64,000 nt of DNA from Buchnera aphidicola str. Sg (Schizaphis graminum) (GTDB taxonomy: Bacteria; Pseudomonadota; Gammaproteobacteria; Enterobacterales; Enterobacteriaceae), in contig NC_004061.1 of assembly GCF_000007365.1 (NCBI RefSeq), positions 1-64,000 of the forward strand. The letters are read 5' to 3'. The notes under the pieces were generated by a model. The model saw only the letters and a list, made by a program, of their open reading frames with translations, ran no database searches and had not been told where the DNA came from. Shown here piece by piece: positions 26,225 through 36,462 of this stretch. The position numbers and the translations under genes are program-made. Position 1 is the first letter of the stretch. Every line of letters starts with the position of its first letter.

Positions 26225-28051
26225 TTATTCTACTGTAACTGATTTTGCAAGATGTCTTGGTTGATCAATATTTTTTCCTTTACTCAATGCAATATAATAA
26301 GCAAGCAATTGCAATGGAATTATATATAAAATAGGTGCTATTATTTCTTCTACGTAAGGAATTTTTATAATAGTCATGTTTTTTTCTAAATCAATTTCTT
26401 GATCTGAAAAAACGTAAATTATACCACCTCTCGCGCATATCTCTTTAATATTTTTTTTTGTTTTTTCAAGTAATGAATTTTTTGGTGCTGTAATAATAAC
26501 TGGTATATTTTTATCAATTAATGCAAGAGGACCGTGCTTCAATTCTCCAGAAGGATAAGCTTCAGCATGAATATAAGAAATTTCTTTTAATTTTAAAGCT
26601 CCTTCCATAGCAATAGGATATTGATCTCCTCGTCCGAGAAATAATATATTTTTTTTGTTACATAATTGATTTGCAAGAGTTTTAATTAGAGTGTTTTTTT
26701 TTAAAATTGCTTCTACTTTAGACGGTAGAAGACTTAGTATTTGTGCAATTTTTTTTTCAATATTATTTTTTTGTTTTTTTAATTTTGTTATTTTTGCTAT
26801 TAACATTAGTAAAACAGTTAACTGTGTAGTAAAAGATTTTGTTGAAGCTACTCCTATTTCTATTCCTGCTTTAGTTAATAAATAACAATCAGATTCTTGA
26901 ACTAAAGATGAACCTTTCATATTGCATATAGTTAAACTTCCTAGATAACCTAGTTTTTTTGAAATTCTAAGCGCTGCTAATGTGTCTGCTGTTTCACCAG
27001 ATTGTGATAAGGTAATAAAAACACTTTTTTTTCTAACTGCTAATTTTCGTGAAGAAAATTCAGAAGCTATTTCAACATCACATGGAATGTTAGCAAGTGA
27101 TTCAAACCAATATCTAGAAACCATTGCAGCATGATAAGATGTACCACATGCTACTATTTGAATATGTTCTGCATTTAAAAAAAATTTTTTTTCTCTATCT
27201 CCTAATTCGGAAAAATTAATTGTGTCTTTTTTTATACGATTATTTAATGTATTTTGAATTGAAATAGGTTGTTCATATATTTCTTTTTCCATATAATGTT
27301 TATACTTACCTTTATTTATTGATTTATATTTTACATTAGATGTAATTTCTTTTCTTTTAATTATAAGATTATTTTTATTAAAAATATTTATTTTTTTGGT
27401 TTCAACAATAGCAGTATCTCCTTCTTCTAAATATATAAAACGTTTAGTGATATTTAATAATGCAATTTGATCTGAAGCTATAAAGTTTTCTTTGATACCT
27501 AATCCAATAACTAAAGGACTTCCAGAGCGAACGGCTATTAATCTTGATGAATTGTAGGCATCCATAACAACCATACTATAATTTCCGTTTAATTTCATTT
27601 TGCTCCTTTGTATAACTTCTACTAGTGATTCTCCTGTTTTAGTTTGTTCCCAATGCAATAAATGTGCGATTACCTCTGTATCTGTATCTGAATAAAATAT
27701 ATAGCCTTTTTTTTCTAAAAAATGTCGTAATTTTGTGTTGTTTTCAATTACTCCGTTATGGACTACTGCAATATGTGAAGATATGTGAGGATGTGTATTT
27801 TTTTCTGAAACTTGTCCATGAGTAGCCCATCTAGTGTGAGCAAGACCAATATTACTGAATAATTTTTTTTTCTTAACTTTTTTTAAAAGCTTATTTACTC
27901 TTCCTACGCATCGGATCCGAACAATATTTTGGTTTTTATTTATTATAGCTAATCCTGAAGAGTCATATCCACGATATTCTAATTTTTTAATACCTTCGAG
28001 AAGAAAATCAATTATGTTACGTTGTGTTACTGCAGCAACAATACCACACAT
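26225..28051 (-). CDS. glmS: glutamine-fructose-6-phosphate aminotransferase (isomerizing)
   Basis: Makes glucosamine-6-phosphate, the first step to UDP-GlcNAc. 608 residues (E. coli 609). N-terminal glutaminase domain with catalytic Cys after the initiator Met ([11 protein letters not shown]), RWATHG and HNGVIEN. Two SIS sugar-isomerase domains with [11 protein letters not shown] and STKSFTTQL. The C-terminus ...HLAKSVTVE is identical to the E. coli ending. It follows glmU after 63 bp. I see no glmS ribozyme, which is typical of Gram-positive bacteria. Confidence 0.97.
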
Positions 28052-28114
28052 AGAAATATACCTTTTTAATTTTTATTGAATAGTTTCACAATGAAATATA
28101 TCAATTGTTTAATA

Positions 28115-29500
28115 TTATTGATCAGTTTTTTTTATGATTTTTTGAGGACGTTTCCAGTTTTTTTTTTGTTTTTGTTCTTTATTATTATAAATCAAACATG
28201 GTGTATTAACGTCTTGAGTTAAGGTAGTTCCTGCTGCTATCGTCGCATTTTTCGTAATTTTAATGGGTGCAATTAACTTTGTGTTAGCACCTATTAAAAC
28301 GTTATCACCAATAATAGTTTTGAATTTATTGACACCATCATAATTGCATGTGATACTACCTGCTCCAATATTAACTTGAGAACCAATTTCAGAATTTCCA
28401 AAATAACTTAGGTGTTTAATCTTAGATTCTTTTTTTATGATACTATCCTTAATTTCAACAAAATTACCTACATGAATTTGATCATCTAATACAGTTTTAG
28501 GTCGTAAATGCGCAAAAGGACCTATAATACATTTTTTGCCTATTTTGACGTTTTCTATAATTGTATATTCTTTAATTTCAGTTTGATCGTCAATAAAGCT
28601 ATTTTTAATCACAGATCCAACTCCAATTTTGATATTATTTCCTAAAATTATATTTCCTTCTAATATAACACCAGTATCGATTTCTATATTTTTTCCATGT
28701 TTTAATATTCCTCTTAAAATAAAATGATTTGGATCTTTTAACGTTACACCTGAAAGAAGTAAATCATTAACCTGTTTTTTTCGAAAAATTTTTTCTAAAA
28801 TAGATAATTGTAGTTTATTATTTACACCTAATATTTCTTTACAGTTTAAAACTTGTACTGTTTTAATAGTACTGTTTTCTAAATTAGCAAAATGGACAAT
28901 ATCGGTTGCATAAAATTCTTTTTTAATATTTTTATTATTAATTTGATTTAGCCATCTTTTTAGATCTTTTCCATTTGCTATGAAGGTTCCAGAATATACT
29001 TCTTTAATTTTTTTTTCGTGAAAATTAGCATCTTGTTCTTCTATTATTTTAATAACTTTCCCATTTTTTTTAAAGACTCGTCCGTATCCATCAGGATTTT
29101 TAACGTATGCAGTCAATAAGCTAATATCAGATTGTTTTTTAGAGGTAAATAATTTTTTTATTGATTCAATTGAAATATATGGCATATCTCCATAAAGAAC
29201 TACTATATCGTCTTTATCTGAAAATTTTTTAGATGCTTTTAGTATAGCATCCCCTGTTCCCTTTTGTTCTTTTTGAATAACCCAATCTATAGAAGTGTCA
29301 CTAATTTTAGATTTTATTTCTTTTTCTTTATTGTTATAAACTAATATAATTTTTTTAGGTTTAACAGATTTTGCTATATTTATAACATGTTCTAAAATTG
29401 TTTTTCCACCTAATTTATGTAATACCTTAGGATAGCTAGATTGCATTCTTGTTCCTTTTCCAGCTGCAAGTATTACTACATTTATTTCTTTTTTTAACAT
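28115..29500 (-). CDS. glmU: bifunctional GlmU: GlcNAc-1-P uridyltransferase / GlcN-1-P acetyltransferase
   Basis: Catalyses the last two steps to UDP-GlcNAc for peptidoglycan. 461 residues (E. coli 456). The N-terminal pyrophosphorylase domain has LAAGKGTRMQSSYPKVLH and YGDMPYIS. The C-terminal left-handed beta-helix has hexapeptide repeats, HLRPKTVLDDQIHVGNFVEIK and NYDGVNKFKT. The extreme C-terminus is lysine-rich. glmU-glmS order is the E. coli one. With murB at 49 kb, it shows that this symbiont keeps cell-wall precursor synthesis. Confidence 0.97.
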   Translation of the reverse strand: MLKKEINVVILAAGKGTRMQSSYPKVLHKLGGKTILEHVINIAKSVKPKKIILVYNNKEKEIKSKISDTSIDWVIQKEQKGTGDAILKASKKFSDKDDIVVLYGDMPYISIESIKKLFTSKKQSDISLLTAYVKNPDGYGRVFKKNGKVIKIIEEQDANFHEKKIKEVYSGTFIANGKDLKRWLNQINNKNIKKEFYATDIVHFANLENSTIKTVQVLNCKEILGVNNKLQLSILEKIFRKKQVNDLLLSGVTLKDPNHFILRGILKHGKNIEIDTGVILEGNIILGNNIKIGVGSVIKNSFIDDQTEIKEYTIIENVKIGKKCIIGPFAHLRPKTVLDDQIHVGNFVEIKDSIIKKESKIKHLSYFGNSEIGSQVNIGAGSITCNYDGVNKFKTIIGDNVLIGANTKLIAPIKITKNATIAAGTTLTQDVNTPCLIYNNKEQKQKKNWKRPQKIIKKTDQ

Positions 29501-29641
29501 TTATATATTCCTTTTTATTTTTATAAGATTGCAATTTTTATTTCAGTCATTAATTTTTACAAAATTTTAAATTATTTTTATATTTTTTATGATATATTTT
29601 CATATATTAAATATATATTTTTTATTAAGGTTTTAATTTTT

Positions 29642-30466
29642 ATGTATCGAATTATTGCAGCAGATTTAGATGGCACTTTACTTTCACCAGAAAATAAAAT
29701 AACAAAATATACTGAAAAAATCATAAAATTTTTAATAGAAAAAGGTTTTTATTTTGTTTTTGCTTCAGGTCGTCACTATATTGATATAATGAAAATTAGA
29801 GATACTTTGAATATAAAAGTTTTTATGATTACCTCTAATGGAGCTCAAGTTTACGATTTAAATAATGTATTAATTTTTGAAAACCACTTAGATGAAGAGA
29901 TTGCTTTAAAATTATGCAAAATGAAATACTTAGATGCAGATATTATCACTCAAGTATATCGTAATAATCAATGGTATATAAATAATAATAAGATAGATAA
30001 TAATTTTTGCCCTACCTTATCGTCATTAAGGTATAAGTATTTTTGTCCTGATGTGTTTAACTTTAAGAAAGTCAGTAAGGTTTTTTTTACAAGTCATAAT
30101 TTAAAAAAATTACATACTCTTCAAAAAGACATTATTTCTTTTTTAGGAAATCGAGTTAATGTTCATTTTTCTGTACCAGGTTGTCTAGAAGTTGTATCTG
30201 GTGAAGTTTCGAAAGGATATGGATTAAAGTTAATATCTAATATTCTTGGTATTTCTTTAAAAGAATGTATTACTTTTGGAGATGGTATGAATGATCAAGA
30301 TATGCTTAGTATTTCTGGAAAAGCATGCATTATGGAGAATGCAGATTCGTCTTTAAAAAAGAATTTGCCATATGCTGAGGTTATTGGAAGCAATAAAAAT
30401 GATGGTGTTGCAGTTTTTTTAAATAAAAATTTTATAAAAAATAATAAATTTATTAAATGTTTTTAA
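29642..30466 (+). CDS. yigL: Cof-type HAD phosphatase YigL
   Basis: HAD-superfamily phosphatase; in E. coli YigL acts on sugar phosphates and pyridoxal phosphate. 274 residues (E. coli 266). Motif [10 protein letters not shown] with the nucleophilic aspartate, motif II (TSNGA), lysine of motif III in VSKGYGL, and motif [13 protein letters not shown] are all present. The sequence ([30 protein letters not shown]) resembles YigL more than YidA. In E. coli yigL-yigM-metR-metE are neighbours; here yigM is gone. Its 3' end overlaps that of metR by 14 bp. Confidence 0.9.
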   Translation: MYRIIAADLDGTLLSPENKITKYTEKIIKFLIEKGFYFVFASGRHYIDIMKIRDTLNIKVFMITSNGAQVYDLNNVLIFENHLDEEIALKLCKMKYLDADIITQVYRNNQWYINNNKIDNNFCPTLSSLRYKYFCPDVFNFKKVSKVFFTSHNLKKLHTLQKDIISFLGNRVNVHFSVPGCLEVVSGEVSKGYGLKLISNILGISLKECITFGDGMNDQDMLSISGKACIMENADSSLKKNLPYAEVIGSNKNDGVAVFLNKNFIKNNKFIKCF

Positions 30467-31391
30467 CGTTTTTAAAAAAATGCGGTTTTTGTGTATCACG
30501 AATGAATTTTAAATGAGTACAAACATGTAAACGTATAGCATAAATAAAATTTTTTATTATTAGTTCTTTTTGATCACCGTCACGTATAGCAGCATATAAA
30601 CGTTTCCATATTCCATCTCCTAATTTTTTTGTCACTACTAAACCTTGTTTTTCAAAAGTGTCTACTACCCAATGTGGTAATGCAGTAATGCCCATTTTTG
30701 CTGCAACCATTTGAATTAAAAGTAAAGTGTTATTTACATTTTTAAAGATTGGTATGATTCCAGCTGGTTGTAAAAAAAATTTCCATATATCTAATTTATC
30801 ACGTTTAACAGGATATATCATAAGTATTTCAGAAATTAAATCTTCTGGAAGGATATTATGTTTTTTTTGAGCTAAAGGATGATTAGGAGATAATACTAAA
30901 CGAACTTCAAAATCAAATATAGGAAAATAAAACAAATTGCTTCTTGGTAAAACTTCTGAAGTTAATACAATGTCTAATTTTCCTTGTTGAAGAGAAGGTT
31001 GAGGACTAAAAATCATATCTGAATAAAAATCTATTTCTACTCTTGGCCATTTTTTTTGAAAAATTTTTAATGCTGGTGTTAACCATTGAATACAACTATG
31101 ACATTCAATCGCGAGCTTAATAATCATCTGATGAGTTTTTTTACAATTTTGTATTGCTTTATGAATTTTTGGTAGTATTTCTTTTGATAATTGCAGTAAA
31201 ATTTCACCTTGTGCTGTAAACTTTATAGGGTTGCTTTTTCTAATAAATAATTTAAAACCTAATTTTTTTTCTAACTCATTAAATTGATGAGATATTGCTG
31301 ATTGTGTTTGATGCAATTGAATTGCAGCCGCACTTAATGAACCATTGTTTTTTAATGCTTGCAGTGTTCGAAGATGTTTTATTTCGATCAT
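30453..31391 (-). CDS. metR: LysR-type regulator MetR
   Basis: Homocysteine-responsive activator of metE. 312 residues (E. coli 317). N-terminal winged helix-turn-helix (about residues 1-60: [42 protein letters not shown]) and a full effector domain with PHWVVD and [11 protein letters not shown]. No stops or frameshifts. Divergent from metE across 140 bp, the classical arrangement. Dedicated transcription regulators are rare in such reduced genomes. AAGGA lies just before the ATG. Confidence 0.95.
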   Translation of the reverse strand: MIEIKHLRTLQALKNNGSLSAAAIQLHQTQSAISHQFNELEKKLGFKLFIRKSNPIKFTAQGEILLQLSKEILPKIHKAIQNCKKTHQMIIKLAIECHSCIQWLTPALKIFQKKWPRVEIDFYSDMIFSPQPSLQQGKLDIVLTSEVLPRSNLFYFPIFDFEVRLVLSPNHPLAQKKHNILPEDLISEILMIYPVKRDKLDIWKFFLQPAGIIPIFKNVNNTLLLIQMVAAKMGITALPHWVVDTFEKQGLVVTKKLGDGIWKRLYAAIRDGDQKELIIKNFIYAIRLHVCTHLKFIRDTQKPHFFKNVKNI

Positions 31392-31531
31392 GAGATTCCT
31401 TCATATCGAGAATTAACTATTTGCGCTTGCGAATTTTACTGGATATGAGAATTATAAGATATCTGATTTAAATAAATCAATATATAAAATTTTATTAATT
31501 GATAATTTTATTATGAATGATAAGGAAAAAG

Positions 31532-33805
31532 ATGACTATTTTTAATCATACTCTTGGATTTCCAAGAATAGGTTTAAATCGTGAATTAAAAAAAGCTCAG
31601 GAAGATTACTGGTCTGGAAATCTTCTATATGAAGATTTTTTGTGCGTGGGGTCTCAATTAAGAAGAGAGAATTGGAAAAAACAAAAAGACGCCGGAATTG
31701 ATTACATACCAGTTGGAGATTTTGCTTGGTATGATCATGTATTAAGTACCAGCATGATGTTAGGAAACATTCCTGAAAGACATCTTAATGTGAATGATAA
31801 TAAGATTGATTTAGATTGTTTATTTCGAATTGCACGCGGTTGTTCTCCAGATGTTGCTGCTTCAGAAATGACTAAATGGTTTAATACCAATTATCATTAT
31901 ATAGTACCAGAATTCAATAAAAATAGAATATTAAAATTTTCTTGGAAACAAATTTTAGAAGAAACTGATGAAGCATTATTATTAGGATATAAAGTCAAAC
32001 CTATAATTTTAGGTCCAATTACATATCTTTGGTTAGGAAAGATAAAAGGAGAATATTTTGATCGTTTAGATCTTCTTAAAAATATATTACCAATATATAA
32101 ACAGGTTTTAAGAGAATTGTCACAACGTAATATTGATTTTGTTCAAATTGATGAACCTGCTTTAGTTTTAGATCTTCCAGAAAAGTGGAAAAAAGCTTAT
32201 TCTTACGCTTATGAATATTTAAATGGAACAACTAAAATATTATTAACAACATACTTTGACAGTATTGAACATAACATAGAATATATTCGAGATTTACCGA
32301 TTTATGGTATTCACATTGATTTAGTTTTTGGAAAATATAACTTATTTGATTTTAATTCTAAATTACCGAAAGAATGGATTTTATCTTTAGGAGTCATTAA
32401 TGGTCGAAATGTATGGCGTGCTGATCTTATAAAATTATTTAAAAGTATTTCTACTATTTTAAAATTTCGTAAAAAATTATTAATTGGTTCATCTTGTTCT
32501 TTATTGCATTCTCCTATCGATTTACAAAAAGAAAAAAATCTAGATAAAGAATCTAAAAAATGGTTTTCTTTTGCAGTACAAAAGTGTACTGAATTATCTT
32601 TGTTATCAAAAGCGTTAAATAAAAATGATACAGATTCAATTCAAAAATGGTGTTCATCTATTTATGAACGTAATTTTTCTAAAAGAGTGCAAAAAATTGA
32701 AGTTCAAAACCGTTTATCTGAAATTTTGAATGTTAATTTTAAACGTTCTGATTCGTATAATATTCGTTCTCGAGAGCAGAAAAAGAAATTTAATTTACCT
32801 ATTTTGCCAACAACGACTATTGGATCATTCCCTCAGACACTACAAATAAGAAAATTACGACGTGATTATAAACAAGGATTAATCAATGATGTTGATTATG
32901 AAATAGGTATTAAAAAACATATTAAAGAAGTAATAAAAGAGCAAGAAAAACTAGGTATAGATGTCTTAGTTCATGGAGAACCTGAAAGAAATGACATGGT
33001 TGAATATTTTGGTGAAAATTTAGATGGATTTATATTTACAGATAACGGATGGGTTCAAAGTTATGGATCACGTTGCGTGAAACCACCAATTATTATTGGT
33101 GATGTTAGTCGTTTAAAACCAATAACTGTGAAATGGTCTAAATATGCTCAATCTTTAACAGATAAACCAGTAAAAGCGATGCTAACTGGACCAGTAACTA
33201 TTTTATTTTGGTCTTTTCCTAGAGAAGATATTTCATTAGAAAAAATTGCTAAACAAATCGGGTTGGCATTGCGAGATGAAGTGTTAGATTTAGAAAAAGA
33301 AAAAATAGAAATCATTCAAATTGATGAACCTGCATTACGAGAAGGCTTGCCTTTGCGTAAAAGTTTATGGAATGAATATTTGTCTTGGGCAGTAGATGCT
33401 TTTCGCTTGAGTTCTTCAGGTGTAAAAAATACTACTCAAATTCACACACATATGTGTTATTGTGAATTTCATGATATCATGCACGCTATATCTTTCTTAG
33501 ACGCTGATGTTATTACAATTGAAACTGCTCGTTCAGATATGGAATTACTGAAATCGTTTAAAACATTTAAATATCCAAATGAAATTGGTCCTGGAGTTTA
33601 TGATATTCATTCCTCAAACATACCTAGTATTACATCAATAAAATTTTTATTAAATAAAGCAATAGCTTATATTCCAGTAGAACGTATTTGGGTAAATCCC
33701 GATTGTGGTTTAAAAACTCGTAATTGGAATGAAACAATATTAGCATTAAAAAATATGGTTTGTGCTGCAAAAGAAATGAGAGATAAAATAAAAAAAATAA
33801 CTTAA
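31532..33805 (+). CDS. metE: cobalamin-independent methionine synthase MetE
   Basis: Methylates homocysteine from 5-methyl-tetrahydrofolate (polyglutamate form), the final step to methionine; MetF at 50.2 kb makes the methyl donor. The ATG at 31532 behind AAGGA gives [20 protein letters not shown], aligned with E. coli; an ATG at 31517 would add five residues. 757 residues (E. coli 753). Two TIM-barrel halves. The zinc ligands are in HTHMCYCEF and NPDCGLKTR, and homocysteine-binding [25 protein letters not shown] and [13 protein letters not shown] are present. Fully intact. Confidence 0.97.
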   Translation: MTIFNHTLGFPRIGLNRELKKAQEDYWSGNLLYEDFLCVGSQLRRENWKKQKDAGIDYIPVGDFAWYDHVLSTSMMLGNIPERHLNVNDNKIDLDCLFRIARGCSPDVAASEMTKWFNTNYHYIVPEFNKNRILKFSWKQILEETDEALLLGYKVKPIILGPITYLWLGKIKGEYFDRLDLLKNILPIYKQVLRELSQRNIDFVQIDEPALVLDLPEKWKKAYSYAYEYLNGTTKILLTTYFDSIEHNIEYIRDLPIYGIHIDLVFGKYNLFDFNSKLPKEWILSLGVINGRNVWRADLIKLFKSISTILKFRKKLLIGSSCSLLHSPIDLQKEKNLDKESKKWFSFAVQKCTELSLLSKALNKNDTDSIQKWCSSIYERNFSKRVQKIEVQNRLSEILNVNFKRSDSYNIRSREQKKKFNLPILPTTTIGSFPQTLQIRKLRRDYKQGLINDVDYEIGIKKHIKEVIKEQEKLGIDVLVHGEPERNDMVEYFGENLDGFIFTDNGWVQSYGSRCVKPPIIIGDVSRLKPITVKWSKYAQSLTDKPVKAMLTGPVTILFWSFPREDISLEKIAKQIGLALRDEVLDLEKEKIEIIQIDEPALREGLPLRKSLWNEYLSWAVDAFRLSSSGVKNTTQIHTHMCYCEFHDIMHAISFLDADVITIETARSDMELLKSFKTFKYPNEIGPGVYDIHSSNIPSITSIKFLLNKAIAYIPVERIWVNPDCGLKTRNWNETILALKNMVCAAKEMRDKIKKIT

Positions 33806-33842
33806 ATAAATAAAATATTTTTTCTATAAAATATAAATTTTA

Positions 33843-33913
33843 ATTAAATCATCTTTTAGATTATTTTATTAGAAATAAAAATCTAAATGATGATTTAATA
33901 AATTTAATTTTTT
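33843..33913 (+). terminator. probable terminator of metE
   Basis: Long AT-rich stem ATTAAATCATC...TAGATT / AATCTA...GATGATTTAAT (33843-33862 with 33880-33899, one or two mismatches), followed by AAATTTAATTTTTTAG. It could also act on purH transcripts from the other side. Confidence 0.6.
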
Positions 33914-33998
33914 AGATAAAAAATAATATCTTTATTTAAAGAATAAGCCATATTAATAATTTAAAAAAATAAAAATTTGTATAAATTTTACTCTTTTA

Positions 33999-35579
33999 TT
34001 AATGTTTAAAATGACGCTTTTTAGTAAAAATCATACTTATATTATGCTCATTGGCAGACTCAATTACCTCTTTATCTCGAATAGAACCACCTGGTTGGAT
34101 AATACAACTAATACCGATTAGAGCTGCATTATCTATCCCGTCTCGAAAAGGGAAAAAAGCATCAGAAGCCATAGTTGCTCCTGTAGTATTATTGTGATTT
34201 CGATCTTTTACTTTTAAGTTTGCTAATTTAGTTGCATCAATTCTGCTTGTTTGTCCTGCTCCTATTCCAATAGTAGTTTTATTTAAACTGTATACAATAG
34301 CGTTTGATTTAACAAATTTAGCGACTTTCCAAGAAAAAATAGCATCTTCTAATTCTTTTTCAGTAGGTAAACGATTTGTAACAAAATCAAAATTTTTTGC
34401 GTTTATTTCATCACAATCATATTCTTGTATAAGTAAACCATTAGTAATTCTTTTAAAATCTAAACCTTTTTTATTTTTTTCAATTTTTCCGCAAATAAGC
34501 AAACGTATATTTTTTTTTCTTTTTAGTATTTTTACAGCCATTTCATCTATTTCAGGAGCAATAATAACTTCGACAAACTGTTTTTTAACAATTTCTTGAG
34601 CTGTGTCTAAATCTAAGAGACAATTAAAAGCAATTATTCCTCCGAAAGCTGAAATCGGATCTGCATTATAAGCAGAGAAGTAAGCTTTGATTAAAGAATT
34701 ACTTTCTGAAACTCCGCAAGGATTTCCATGTTTTACAATAACACATGTTGGTTTAGAAAATTCTTTTACGCATTCTAATGCTATATCAGCATCACATATA
34801 TTATTATAAGATAGATTTTTACCTTGTATTTGATTCGATGAACTGATCGTACCAGATTTTAATATTTCTTTTTCTATATAAAATGAAGATTTTTGATGTT
34901 GATTTTCTCCATATCTTAAATCTTGTTTTTTTATGAAATTTAATTGAAATTCATTTGGAAAAATATTTTTTTGATGTTTTTTTCTATAAGGATTTTTTTT
35001 TAAAAAATATTTTGAAATTATTTCTTCATATAGTGCAGTGTACTTAAAAGCTTTAGTAGCTAAATCAAATCTCGTTTCTAAACTTACAGTATTAGTATTT
35101 ATTAATTGAATACATGATGTAAAATCTGATAAATCTACTATAACTATAACATCTTTATAATTTTTAGCCGCAGCACGTACGAGTGTTGGTCCACCAATAT
35201 CAATATTGTCAATTATTTCTTCTATAGTAAATTCTTTTCGATTTTGTATTTTTTCAAATGGATAAAAATTCACAATTACTATATCTATAGGTATTAAATT
35301 ATGTAATTTCATAATTTTTTGATCTTTTTCCCTTCGACCTAAAATACCACCTATTATTTTCGGGTGTAATGTTTTGAGTCTTCCATTCATTATTTCGGGA
35401 AAATTTGTGTAGTCTGATATTTCAAGAACAGGAATTTTATTTTTTTTTAAAACGTCAGCTGTTCCTCCTGTACAAAATAAATTAATTTTTTTTTCTGCAA
35501 GTATCTTTGATATCTTTAAAAGATCTGTTTTATCTGACAAACTAACTAAAGCATTCTTTATAATATTATTTAATGACAT
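33999..35579 (-). CDS. purH: bifunctional PurH: AICAR transformylase / IMP cyclohydrolase
   Basis: Converts AICAR to IMP. 526 residues (E. coli 529). N-terminal cyclohydrolase domain (ALVSLSDKTDL, FCTGGTADVLKK, GRLKTLHPKIIGGIL, GGPTLVRAAAKN). C-terminal transformylase domain (KHGNPCGVS, SAFGGIIAFN, TRIDA-like SRIDATKLA, ASDAFFPFRDGID). Intact. AICAR is also a by-product of histidine synthesis, a pathway Buchnera is known to keep, which would explain its retention; this is family knowledge, not visible here. purD, its E. coli operon partner, is absent from this locus. Confidence 0.97.
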   Translation of the reverse strand: MSLNNIIKNALVSLSDKTDLLKISKILAEKKINLFCTGGTADVLKKNKIPVLEISDYTNFPEIMNGRLKTLHPKIIGGILGRREKDQKIMKLHNLIPIDIVIVNFYPFEKIQNRKEFTIEEIIDNIDIGGPTLVRAAAKNYKDVIVIVDLSDFTSCIQLINTNTVSLETRFDLATKAFKYTALYEEIISKYFLKKNPYRKKHQKNIFPNEFQLNFIKKQDLRYGENQHQKSSFYIEKEILKSGTISSSNQIQGKNLSYNNICDADIALECVKEFSKPTCVIVKHGNPCGVSESNSLIKAYFSAYNADPISAFGGIIAFNCLLDLDTAQEIVKKQFVEVIIAPEIDEMAVKILKRKKNIRLLICGKIEKNKKGLDFKRITNGLLIQEYDCDEINAKNFDFVTNRLPTEKELEDAIFSWKVAKFVKSNAIVYSLNKTTIGIGAGQTSRIDATKLANLKVKDRNHNNTTGATMASDAFFPFRDGIDNAALIGISCIIQPGGSIRDKEVIESANEHNISMIFTKKRHFKH

Positions 35580-35680
35580 AATTTATTTTCTTTTTTATAA
35601 AAATATTGACTATGAATTAATATAAATTTTAATATTTTTTATATGTAAAAATTTTTATTTTTTAAAAATAGATTACTATT

Positions 35681-35697
35681 AGGGGCATAATGCCCCT
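35681..35697. terminator. hairpin between hupA and purH
   Basis: AGGGGCA / TGCCCCT (7 bp, 3-nt loop), GC-rich against its surroundings, 23 bp after the hupA stop. The adjacent T run (CCCCTTTTGCATTTTTT) is on the + strand, while hupA reads on the minus strand, where only weak Ts follow. Possibly a bidirectional terminator of hupA. Confidence 0.55.
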
Positions 35698-35720
35698 TTT
35701 GCATTTTTTGGCAATATAAA

Positions 35721-35993
35721 TTACTTAATTGCATTTTTTAATGTTTTTCCAGATATAAAACTAGGGACTTTTGTTGCAGGGATGATTATTTCTTTTCCTG
35801 TTTGAGGATTTCTTCCAGTACGAGATGCTCTTGAATTTACTTTAAAAGTACCAAAGCCTACTATTTGTACTGATTCACCTTTTTTTAAAGATTCAATGAT
35901 AGCCGATAGTATTTTTTCTAAAGTAGATTTAATCTGTATTTTAGATAAATTAGATTGCTTAGAAATAATTTTAATTAATTGAGTTTTATTCAT
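35721..35993 (-). CDS. hupA: nucleoid protein HU-alpha
   Basis: Histone-like DNA-bending protein. 90 residues, identical in length to E. coli HupA. N-terminal helices begin [18 protein letters not shown]; the beta-arm signature [21 protein letters not shown] ends at the intercalating proline. The C-terminus GKTLKNAIK is complete. Probably the only HU subunit, forming homodimers, though other loci cannot be seen here. In E. coli purHD lies nearby on the chromosome as well. Confidence 0.97.
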
Positions 35994-36462
35994 TATTTTC
36001 CCTTTCTTACTTAAGTAAGTATTAATTAATTTAAATAAAAAAATTTATTTTAGAATTTCAAATAATTTTTTTAATATAAATATTTACATATTTCATAGAT
36101 AAGATAAAAAAAACTCTGCTTAATTCAATTTTTTAAAAATAGTTAATTAATATTTAATTTGTAAAAATTGATCGAAAACAAAAAAGATTAACTTTTAAAG
36201 TTAAAATATATAATATATCTGAAAACAAGTAAAAAGATAGTATAAATAAAGCATATACATGTGTTTTTAAGTTATTAGATTATTTTAATAAAAATTATTA
36301 AGTTATTAATTGCTAACTATAAAAATTTAATTTATTTTTTTTTAATTGTTTATTAAATTATATTTATAACTTTTAAAGTTTATTTGATAAGATAAGAAAT
36401 GCTATTTTTCCATATTTTGGCTGCTTTTAAGAGCAGCCATAATATAATTATTTTAAAATTAT
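35994..36462. other. 469-bp intergenic region between rpoC and hupA
   Basis: Largest non-coding stretch in the window. Contents: a hairpin after rpoC (36418-36439), then about 420 bp of nearly pure A+T with stops in every frame, then the hupA leader with CCCTTT near its start. No coding remnant or RNA gene is recognisable. Many E. coli genes lie between rpoC and hupA, so I read it as the eroded residue of a deleted segment. Confidence 0.7.
36418..36439 (-). terminator. hairpin after rpoC
   Basis: TGGCTGCT / AGCAGCCA (8 bp, 6-nt loop) 23 bp after the rpoC stop; the only GC-rich structure nearby. No U run follows on the minus strand, so termination would be Rho-dependent or inefficient, or the hairpin protects the 3' end. 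Its left flank ATATTATGGCTG also occurs in the rplL-rpoB hairpin. Confidence 0.55.

Noticed and set aside
31391-31403. TGAG-N5-TTCA resembling a MetR site
   Set aside because: One mismatch to the palindrome, and it coincides with the metR ribosome-binding site (AAGGA) and start codon, which explains it better.
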